The translations under genes and the position numbers were made by a program. This document shows positions 26,342 through 32,469 of a stretch of 32,469 nt of DNA, piece by piece (the first letter of the stretch is position 1; each line of letters opens with the position of its first letter). Origin of the DNA: CAZNHL01 sp964572965 (GTDB taxonomy: Bacteria; Bacteroidota; Bacteroidia; Cytophagales; UBA9547); NCBI GenBank assembly GCA_964572965.1, contig CAZNHL010000051.1, positions 1 to 32,469 of the forward strand, written 5' to 3'. The notes under the pieces are model-generated. The model saw nothing but the letters and a program-made list of their open reading frames with translations, made no database searches and was not told the origin of the DNA.

Positions 26342-26483
26342 AATGCTAGTTTATATTTCTTTTAAATAAGAATTATATTCCTCGATTAGTATATTTTTTG
26401 CAACAACTTCTGCTGAATTGAGTAAAAGTACGTTGCAGGTAGTTAAAATTTTTAAATATGGTTCGCCTTAGCGACTGAGCATT

Positions 26484-28862
26484 ATGTTCCTAAATTCGAC
26501 TATGCAAGTATTTGCTCGCTTTACGATATTCTTAGCACCTCTTATTATAATTATTTCTTTTGGGTGTACTCAAGTAAGTAATAAAGTAGAGGAAACTGTT
26601 ACTAAAGAAGTTGTGATGGAGCAGTCGCATACACCTCCTACAATAAATGCTTCACCAGGAGTATCATCTTCTAATTTTAATAGCAGAACAATTCCTCTGA
26701 AACCTAAAAAGCCAGAGATTGCACCTGAAGTAAATATTCCCCCGAAAAAGAAAAAAACAGAAGAAAAGCAAAAATGGACAAAGGCAGAAATTGAACAGTT
26801 TCGCTTTTATCAGTTAGCCGGAAGCTCTTCGGCGATGAATGCTGATTTTTCTATTAAGGGAAGTCTGGAAGTACCAAATAATGCGGATAATGCAGATTTG
26901 AGCGTATTGCTTTTCAATGAAGAAGGGAAGTTAATTGCCAAAGCTAAAGTAAAACCCGATAAGACATTCGAGTTTAAAGAATTGCCGGTGGATGGTTATT
27001 CTTTAGTTTTATCCAATAAGACTTCCGATGTAAAAGCAAATATCAAACTCATTGATAAAGAAGATGGCAGCTTTCTTGTAAAGACTGAAGAGAATAAAAA
27101 AGTTGTTGACAAAGCACAGCCTATAAAAGAGATCCATATTGGGGACAAGCTTACTCCGGTAGAAATAGAAGAATTACTTCTGGAAAGAGCAAAAGTGGGT
27201 TTGAAAGAAAAACGTCTAAGCGGCACGCTGGCATCGGCCAATAAAAAGGTTCCGACTAATAACGTTGAGTTATATGTGGTTGATGAAAGAGGAACTGTTG
27301 TAGCAAAAACAACAAGTGATAGTAAAGGGAATTTTGACTTTTCTGAATTACCGGAAGGATCTTATTCGCTGGTTCAGGGGAACAGGAATCCTGCTATAAG
27401 TGCTTCTGTAGCAAAAACTAATAATGATGATTCCGGGTTGATCGTTCCATTTACTCCGGGCAAAGTATTGTCGGCCGATCAAGTTGCAGCTTTACCAAGT
27501 GCTAAAATAGAGTCAGGTAGTTTTCCTGCTGCGAATAATGATGTCAAAGGAAAAGTGTTTCGTAATCAGACAATGCGGCAGGAAGTCGGGCAGTCTGTCT
27601 GGCTGGTTGATGATAATGGGCAATTGATAGCTTCTGTAATTCCTGATAAAGACGGAGTTTTTGTGTTTAGAAATCTGAAAGCTCAGCAGTATACCGTTGT
27701 TGTTGAAAATGGAGATAACAATAATGCTTTTGTGGATATTATTTCTCCGGAGCAATCATACCAAAAGGAGTTTAGTGCAAAAGATGATAGTAGTCTGATT
27801 GAATTATTGTCTAAGCCGATTGATCTGAAAAATACAAAACCAAACAAGGGGGAGTATTCTCAATCTTTGAATAATGATAGTCATAATAGCATATATGCCT
27901 CTAATCAAAGCTATGAGAGAGGTTTGCAGAAAATGAAGCAAAATGATTTTGACGGAGCCAAAAAAGATTTTCTGACTGCTATTGAACTGAGGCCCGACTT
28001 TGTAGATGCCTACATTGCTCAAGGTAAAGCTTTTGAGCTAACAAAGAATTATGATGAAGCTATAGTGGCATATAATAATGTTTTGGAGTTCAGACCTAAC
28101 AATCTTAGCGCACTTTACAGAAGGGCTTATGTAGAGAATGAAAAAGGAGATTATGAGAATGCAATTAAAGACTTTACAACTGTAATATCTTTATACCCAG
28201 ACTATTCTTATCCATATTTCTATAGAGCTGTGGCAGAAAATCAGACCGGTGATCATGTCGGAGCGCTAAGGGATTATCAGAAAATGATTACCATTGATTC
28301 TTCTGTGCAGGAGGCTTATTTCAATGAAGGAAGTACTTATTTTCAGCTAAACCAGTATTCCAAAGCTGTTGAGTCTTATGATAAGGCTCTAAAGCTTGAT
28401 TCAACAGATGCTGATGTCTATTATAACAGAGGGCAGGTTCAGCAAATTCAGGGTTTTTACGAAGATGCTATTAGTGATTTTAATAAAGCAATTCTAAACG
28501 GACCTATTAAGAATGCCTATTACGAGAAGGCAAATACTTATGCTCTGATTCCTGATGAACAGCTGGCAATAAAATGTTACAATGAAGCTGTAACAGCTTA
28601 TCCGCACGATGGAGATTCTTACATGCACAGAGGAGTTTACTATTACAACGTAGGTAATACAGATGCTGCATTGGAAGATTTTAATAAGTCGATAGAACTT
28701 AACGGAAAAATGGGGGAGTATTACTTTAAACGCGGAGTGGTTTTAGCTAAGGTCAAAAGAACAGATGAAGCCTGTAGTGATTTTAGTACCGCAAAGAACT
28801 TAAATTATCACGATCCCGAAGAACAGTTTTTTAAGAAAAAGTATTGTAAAAACAAGAAATAG
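26484..28862 (+). CDS. Lipoprotein with three CRD-like repeats and nine TPRs
   Basis: 792 residues. A type II signal peptide ends in lipobox IISFGC (Cys28 from this ATG; an ATG six codons later is also possible). A proline/lysine-rich linker (about 75-100) follows. Three beta-sandwich repeats resembling carboxypeptidase regulatory-like domains lie at about 122-176, 243-300 and 353-411; each ends in a ...FEFKELPVDGYSLVL-like strand. Nine consecutive TPRs (about 476-772, e.g. YDEAIVAYNNVLEFRPNN) form the C-terminal scaffold. It should be membrane-anchored and mediate protein-protein contacts in the envelope. The CRD+TPR combination is shared with the PorE-like protein at 5290 but without propeller or OmpA domain. 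Exact role unknown. A strong palindromic terminator follows at once. Confidence 0.85.
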   Translation: MFLNSTMQVFARFTIFLAPLIIIISFGCTQVSNKVEETVTKEVVMEQSHTPPTINASPGVSSSNFNSRTIPLKPKKPEIAPEVNIPPKKKKTEEKQKWTKAEIEQFRFYQLAGSSSAMNADFSIKGSLEVPNNADNADLSVLLFNEEGKLIAKAKVKPDKTFEFKELPVDGYSLVLSNKTSDVKANIKLIDKEDGSFLVKTEENKKVVDKAQPIKEIHIGDKLTPVEIEELLLERAKVGLKEKRLSGTLASANKKVPTNNVELYVVDERGTVVAKTTSDSKGNFDFSELPEGSYSLVQGNRNPAISASVAKTNNDDSGLIVPFTPGKVLSADQVAALPSAKIESGSFPAANNDVKGKVFRNQTMRQEVGQSVWLVDDNGQLIASVIPDKDGVFVFRNLKAQQYTVVVENGDNNNAFVDIISPEQSYQKEFSAKDDSSLIELLSKPIDLKNTKPNKGEYSQSLNNDSHNSIYASNQSYERGLQKMKQNDFDGAKKDFLTAIELRPDFVDAYIAQGKAFELTKNYDEAIVAYNNVLEFRPNNLSALYRRAYVENEKGDYENAIKDFTTVISLYPDYSYPYFYRAVAENQTGDHVGALRDYQKMITIDSSVQEAYFNEGSTYFQLNQYSKAVESYDKALKLDSTDADVYYNRGQVQQIQGFYEDAISDFNKAILNGPIKNAYYEKANTYALIPDEQLAIKCYNEAVTAYPHDGDSYMHRGVYYYNVGNTDAALEDFNKSIELNGKMGEYYFKRGVVLAKVKRTDEACSDFSTAKNLNYHDPEEQFFKKKYCKNKK

Positions 28863-28863
28863 T

Positions 28864-28916
28864 AAAATGCACAAAAAAGGGAGATACGTATAATATCTCC
28901 CTTTTTTGTGCATTTT
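28864..28916 (+). terminator. Terminator after the TPR lipoprotein
   Basis: Two 23-base arms pair perfectly: 28864-28886 (starting aaaatgcac) with 28894-28916, around a 7-base loop, and Ts follow. The stem is unusually long. Confidence 0.92.
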
Positions 28917-29171
28917 TGTTTTTATATACAGTTATCTTACATTTAATTCCCTGGTTTTATTTTAATACGTTTTACCTATTAGTAGGATTTTTTTGGTTTT
29001 AAGATCAAGGCTATGAAAACTGAACTTCTACTTTCCGGAATATGATTATATGTTTCAATACTGACGGAATTTCTGATTGCAGTTTTCTCTGAGACGAAAG
29101 ATTTAGATGAAGGTAAGGGGTTTAGTTGTAGTTTGAGAAAAAAGGCAGTGTGAAATGCACTGTCTTTTTTT
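28917..29171 (+). ncRNA. Candidate small RNA region ending in an orphan terminator
   Basis: This 255-bp stretch lies after one strong terminator and ends with another (29138-29170), yet it contains no gene-sized open frame. Inside it gaaaactg (29015-29022) pairs with cagttttc (29080-29087), and nested within that ttccg (29033-29037) pairs with cggaa (29065-29069). The only reading frames are tiny, such as a 10-codon frame at the ATG near 29013. No good TAnnTTTG box is seen. A structured RNA is possible; a decayed gene is the alternative. Confidence 0.3.
29138..29171 (+). terminator. Orphan terminator before the LEA-like gene
   Basis: The arms aaaaaaggcagtg (29138-29150) and cactgtctttttt (29158-29170) pair with one G-U around a 7-base loop. 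No gene on the plus strand precedes it after the terminator at 28916. Confidence 0.8.
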
Positions 29172-29199
29172 GTGATCTTTAGGCTAATTTGTACTTTCG
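29169..29199 (+). promoter_or_regulatory. Promoter of the LEA-like lipoprotein gene
   Basis: TTTG (29169-29172), 19 bases, then TACTTTCG (29192-29199), one mismatch from TAnnTTTG. The -33 element lies in the tail of the orphan terminator. The leader would be about 10 bases. Confidence 0.5.
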
Positions 29200-29214
29200 G
29201 ACAAATTCAATGTT

Positions 29215-29676
29215 ATGAAAAATTTCGTCTTTCTTATTCTTTCTGTTTTTTGTCTGACTTCATGCTATACCTATAAGGATTTGGAATATAGGGATATTGA
29301 TTACGTGAAGGTTGAAAAGTGGGAAGGTAATAAGGTGCAATTCAGGGTGGGGTTGAAAGTATACAATCCCAATAATTATAAAATAAAAATCAAAAAAGTT
29401 GTACTGGACGCTTCTGTTAACGGACAGGATTTGGGTCAGGTGCTTACAGATAGTAAACTGGTACTGCCGGCTGAAGCGGAATCTGTACAGGGTGTTGTTT
29501 GTAAAGCTTCAGGTTCTCAGTTGTTTGGTATGATGCCGGGTTTATTTACAGGCGGAGCCGTGAAGCTTCATCTGAAAGGAACTGTAAAAGGTAAAGTGTC
29601 TCTTTTTTCAAGGACATTTCCGGTTGATTTCGAAGAGAATATTAATGTTGGTGATCTGGGTGGTTTTGGGTTTTAA
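29215..29676 (+). CDS. LEA type 2-like lipoprotein
   Basis: 153 residues. A type II signal peptide ends in lipobox LTSC (Cys17). The mature part (about 30-140) matches the LEA-2/WHy pattern: an NPN motif in LKVYNPNNYKIKIKKVVLDA, then VNGQDLG, then a second beta sheet (VKLHLKGTVKGKVSLFSRTF). LEA-2 domains are small immunoglobulin-like folds implicated in stress tolerance in plants; bacterial lipoprotein forms have no settled function. It has its own promoter and stands alone, followed by a 305-bp gap with two palindromes. No terminator of the usual kind directly follows the stop. Confidence 0.78.
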   Translation: MKNFVFLILSVFCLTSCYTYKDLEYRDIDYVKVEKWEGNKVQFRVGLKVYNPNNYKIKIKKVVLDASVNGQDLGQVLTDSKLVLPAEAESVQGVVCKASGSQLFGMMPGLFTGGAVKLHLKGTVKGKVSLFSRTFPVDFEENINVGDLGGFGF

Positions 29677-29824
29677 AAAATTGAATTAATTGCTTCATGT
29701 ATTTTGCTGAGATGTAATATTGAAGCGATTATTTAATTTCTGCCGGTATTCGTGTTTAGTTCCATAAGGTAAAGCCCATTTTGTTGTTTCTGCTTTTCAG
29801 AAGCGTCACCAACAACCCATAATA

Positions 29825-29864
29825 CTATCCATAGCCCACGGTTTAAACCGTGGGCTATGGATAG
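29825..29864. repeat. 40-bp perfect palindrome
   Basis: Two 20-base arms with no spacer, centred on cccacggtttaaaccgtggg. No T run follows on either strand, and the nearest gene ends are 149 and 118 bases away. This is more like an intergenic palindromic repeat than an ordinary terminator. Confidence 0.8.
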
Positions 29865-29929
29865 ATAACCAATAAATTTTCGATCTGCTTCTAAATAGTA
29901 GGGCTGGAGTTTGCCTCGTTCTGAAAAGT

Positions 29930-29961
29930 AAAAGGGTCACGATTTAAATCGTGACCCTTTT
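29930..29961 (-). terminator. Palindromic terminator of the GAF/PAS gene
   Basis: Two 16-base arms (aaaagggtcacgattt and its mirror) with no spacer, 20 bases beyond the stop of the GAF/PAS gene. Ts follow on the plus strand as well. Confidence 0.8.
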
Positions 29962-29981
29962 TTGTTGGCAATCTACATACT

Positions 29982-32105
29982 CTATTTCTTCTTCTGATTC
30001 ATGATTGCAGTTACATCTTTTGAGAAAGAAGCAATAGCCACAATTTTACCTGCTGAATCTCTTAATGGGGCGTAATTGGACGAGTAATAGTTCGTTATAC
30101 CATTACTTGTATGGTCAACAACAATCTCGAAGTTTTCACCTTTGAAGGCACGTTCCATAATAGCCTTTTGTTTTTTCTTTTCGGCTTCTTCAGGGAACAA
30201 ATTCAATAAATTGAAGCCAGTGAGATCGCTGATACCTAAAGCTTCTAAGCCTTTTGCAAAGGCTTTATTATAGCTCAGGATATTGTATTGCCTGTCTAGT
30301 GTGAAAATACTGTCCTGAGGTACGTTGATCAGCTCGTTCAGGTACTGTTCTTTGTCACGTGAAGCTTTCAAAACGCGCTCCATGTCTTCCTGTATTGCAG
30401 CAAGCTCTTCCATATTCTGGCGCATTTCTTCTTCCTGAGCACGTAGTTCTTCAGTTGCCTGTTGTGATGCATTTAATAGTTTCTCTGTTTGCTTTTGCGA
30501 AGCTATTAATTGGGTTACATCTTTTGTAAAGGAAGCAATGGCAATGATGGAGCCTTCAGCATTTCTTAATGGAGCATAATTAGAAGAATAGTAGCTTATT
30601 TTATCGTGATTGGTATGGTCTGCCAACACATCGAAACTTTCACCATTAAAGGCACGCTCATAAATAGCAATCTGCTTTTTCTTTTCAGCTTCTTCAGGAA
30701 ACAAGTCCAGTAAGCTAAAGCCTTTAAGTTCAGTAATGCCAAAGGCCTGAAGTCCGTCAGCCATTGCTTTATTGTAGCTGAGTATTCTGTAGTTTCTGTC
30801 TAGTGTGAAAATGCTGTCCTGCGGTACGTTGATGAGTTCGTTCAGGTATTGCTCTTGTTTTTTTACTTCTAAAAGGAGTTCTATGTCTTTCGTGATATCC
30901 CGTGTTGTCATTAAAGCGCCTTTAATCTCGCCGTCAGCATCTTTTAGTGGCTGGAATGACATTTCGTAATGTCTGCCGAAGTATTCTTCCCGTTTGGTTA
31001 CACTTTCGCCATTGAATACTTTTACGTATGTTCCTCGGTCTTCTTCATGGTTTGAAGATTTAGCAAGTTCGAAAACGCTCATGCCTGACTTAACAGTAAT
31101 TCCCTGTGCGGCGAATGTTTTTGCAAGGTATTTGTTAAACATGACTATAGTCAGGTCAAGACCGATTGTCATGATGGCATCGCCGGAAGCATTGAGGAGG
31201 TTGTTGAGGTATATCTCTTTCTCTTTTACATCAGTCAGCACCCGCTCCATTTCTTCCTGTGTGGCAGAAAGTTCTTCCATGTTTTGGCGCACCTCTTCTT
31301 CTTGTGAACGCATGTGTTCTGCCTGAAGCTGAGTTTCTTCCAGTAGCTGTTTTGTCTGCTGGTTCACTTTAACATTACCAATTGTAGAAGCAATACTTTC
31401 AGCAAGGCGCTCTACGAAATCAATCTGGTATTTGTGGATGGGATAGAAAGATGCCAGTTCAATTACGCCATAAATGTTCTCTTCTAACTTCAACGGAACA
31501 AAAAGAAGCTCTCTTGGAAGAGAATCGCCTAAGCCGGAAGTGATTTTTATATAATCTTTTGGGATTTCTGAAAGGTAGATAGTGTCTTTTTCCAATACCA
31601 CCTGGCCAATAAGGCCTTCACCAAGGCGGAATTGCACATCTTTGTGTTTTTTTCTCTCGTATGCATAACAAGCTTCCATCTGAAGATAAATATCATCCGG
31701 ATTGGAGTCGTTGATGATATATAGTGCGCCCTGATTGGCTCCCATATATTTTACAAGGTTGCGGATGATCTCATCAGTAATAGCGCTGAGGTCGTTGCTG
31801 TTTTTAGAACGAAGTATTTCAATGAAATTGGCGAGTCCCTGTGCTACCCAGTTGCGTTCTTTTTCTTCTATGGAATAAACTTTCAGCTGATCTCTCAGAC
31901 TAACCAGCGAAGCTGTCAGCCCTTGTCCGTCCTTACTGTCTTTGAGGTTTTCGGCATCAATGTGTACAGCATCTAAGTTTCCTTTTTCAAGCTCTTTGAT
32001 GAACGAACTTGAAAAGGCTATCTGAGATTCCAGATAATTGATTTTCTGCTGTAATTCTAAAAGTTTAGACTTGCTGCTGAACCGTTTAAATACGGACAAT
32101 TTCAT
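29982..32105 (-). CDS. GAF / triple-PAS coiled-coil sensor without an output domain
   Basis: 707 residues, cytoplasmic, without membrane segments. N-terminal coiled coil (1-90); GAF domain (about 100-245; GLIGQVVLEKDTIYLSEIP, VPLKLEENIYGVIEL); coiled coil with EEEVRQNMEELSATQEEMER (about 265-290); PAS-1 (about 300-410); PAS-2 (about 420-535); a second copy of the coiled coil (EEEMRQNMEELAAIQEDMER); and PAS-3 (about 590-705). PAS-2 and PAS-3 are near duplicates (NVPQDSIFTLDR and PEEAEKKKQ in both). The protein ends after PAS-3 with a Lys tail. There is no histidine kinase, GGDEF, EAL or receiver domain, so it probably signals by binding a partner protein. The ligand is unknown; no heme or flavin Cys motif is evident. 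It is monocistronic and ends at a palindromic terminator. Confidence 0.88.
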   Translation of the reverse strand: MKLSVFKRFSSKSKLLELQQKINYLESQIAFSSSFIKELEKGNLDAVHIDAENLKDSKDGQGLTASLVSLRDQLKVYSIEEKERNWVAQGLANFIEILRSKNSNDLSAITDEIIRNLVKYMGANQGALYIINDSNPDDIYLQMEACYAYERKKHKDVQFRLGEGLIGQVVLEKDTIYLSEIPKDYIKITSGLGDSLPRELLFVPLKLEENIYGVIELASFYPIHKYQIDFVERLAESIASTIGNVKVNQQTKQLLEETQLQAEHMRSQEEEVRQNMEELSATQEEMERVLTDVKEKEIYLNNLLNASGDAIMTIGLDLTIVMFNKYLAKTFAAQGITVKSGMSVFELAKSSNHEEDRGTYVKVFNGESVTKREEYFGRHYEMSFQPLKDADGEIKGALMTTRDITKDIELLLEVKKQEQYLNELINVPQDSIFTLDRNYRILSYNKAMADGLQAFGITELKGFSLLDLFPEEAEKKKQIAIYERAFNGESFDVLADHTNHDKISYYSSNYAPLRNAEGSIIAIASFTKDVTQLIASQKQTEKLLNASQQATEELRAQEEEMRQNMEELAAIQEDMERVLKASRDKEQYLNELINVPQDSIFTLDRQYNILSYNKAFAKGLEALGISDLTGFNLLNLFPEEAEKKKQKAIMERAFKGENFEIVVDHTSNGITNYYSSNYAPLRDSAGKIVAIASFSKDVTAIMNQKKK

Positions 32106-32420
32106 AAGAATAATTTAAATTAGATTAATAATTCAATTGCAATAAATCTGTTGTTGGGAGACTAAAAAATAGCTAGTTATGCTACGAGAGTCTTTATACG
32201 CAAACTCAGAAAAAGGATTTCCTCCCAAACCAGGCTTTTCGATAAATAAAAATATCTTTTTGATGAACAGGAGAAATAAAAAGGTGTATGGCAAGTGTAA
32301 TAATGCATTGATCAACATTTATAGCATACTCCACAACTTTTGGTTTTGATCCGCTTTGATCCTGTTTGGCTGTTGAAAATGATAGAAAAATAAAAAGCCC
32401 CAGATTTCTCTGAGGCTTTG
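32106..32420. other. Intergenic region between the sensor gene and tRNA-Lys
   Basis: 315 bp. The tRNA terminator lies at 32392-32419. A 61-codon minus-strand frame (32133-32318) is present but lacks any recognisable composition or context. Otherwise I see nothing definite. Confidence 0.5.
32392..32419 (-). terminator. Terminator of tRNA-Lys
   Basis: aaagccccag (32394-32403) pairs with ctgaggcttt (32410-32419) with one wobble pair. On the minus strand the hairpin runs into Ts directly after the tRNA 3' end. Confidence 0.8.
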
Positions 32421-32469
32421 TGATCCCGCTGGGATTCGAACCCAGGACCCATACATTAAAAGTGTATTG
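32421..32469 (-). tRNA. tRNA-Lys(UUU), 3' part only
   Basis: On the minus strand the window holds the anticodon arm ATACA-CTTTTAA-TGTAT (anticodon UUU), a five-base variable loop GGGTC, the T arm CTGGG-TTCGAAT-CCCAG, and the acceptor 3' strand CGGGATC with discriminator A. CCA is not encoded. The D arm and 5' acceptor strand are beyond the right edge. Confidence 0.93.

Larger units (their letters stand above)
29677..29981. other. Intergenic region with palindromes
   Basis: 305 bp without a gene. It holds a 40-bp perfect palindrome (29825-29864), flanking inverted copies of cttttcagaa (29793-29802 and 29919-29928), and a 32-bp palindromic terminator (29930-29961). It may include a small non-autonomous repeat element. 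Confidence 0.6.

Noticed and set aside
32133..32318. 61-codon minus-strand frame upstream of the GAF/PAS gene
   Set aside because: No clear start signal, a low-complexity Phe/Leu/Ile-rich N terminus from AT-rich DNA, and a random-looking C terminus. Kept only as part of the intergenic region.

Overview
The window looks like chromosomal DNA of an AT-rich Bacteroidota, most likely order Cytophagales (Cytophaga/Sporocytophaga-like; genus is inference). The reasons are a C-terminal type IX secretion (T9SS) sorting domain on one protein, a PorE-like TPR/propeller/OmpA envelope protein, a GSCFA-family protein, a Bacteroidota-type small GreA-like protein, and repeated TAnnTTTG (-7) promoter boxes, sometimes with a TTTG-like -33 element. 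It is draft sequence: ten Ns interrupt one gene.

Layout. 1-2587 (-): 5' part of a large secreted GH18 chitinase with Ig-like domains, a chitin-binding module and tandem MBG-type repeats that run off the left edge. 2894-5015 (-): a GSCFA protein and the ribosomal operon rpsF-rpsR-rplI. 5290-7392 (+): the PorE-like OmpA-family protein. 7468-10574 (-): Gre-like small protein, aldose epimerase, and a YbiT-type ABC-F ATPase with a degenerate second Walker A. 10783-13652 (-): one large T9SS cargo protein split by the N gap. 13811-17151 (-): O-methyltransferase, M16 peptidase, and ffh. 17342-21899 (-): a three-gene unit made of a TerB-like/FHA-like ABCG transporter, a lipoprotein and a small secreted Cys protein. 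22020-23033 (+): murB. 23073-23480 (-): EVE protein. 23636-26341 (+): PHP-PolX with a ruined polymerase site, then a GT9 glycosyltransferase. 26484-28862 (+): TPR lipoprotein. 29215-29676 (+): LEA-2-like lipoprotein. 29982-32105 (-): GAF/PAS/coiled-coil sensor without an output domain. 32421-32469 (-): 3' part of tRNA-Lys(UUU).

Most of the window is core housekeeping (ribosome, SRP, cell wall) mixed with envelope and secretion genes. Many genes end in long, nearly loop-less palindromic terminators. I see no phage, insertion sequence, CRISPR or known defence system. The best candidates for something undescribed are the TerB/FHA/ABCG-lipoprotein-secreted protein operon, an orphan terminator with upstream inverted repeats that may mark a small RNA (28917-29171), and a palindrome-centred intergenic element (29793-29928). 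The scaffold gap also appears to be spurious: its flanks share TTAA, and merging them restores one reading frame.
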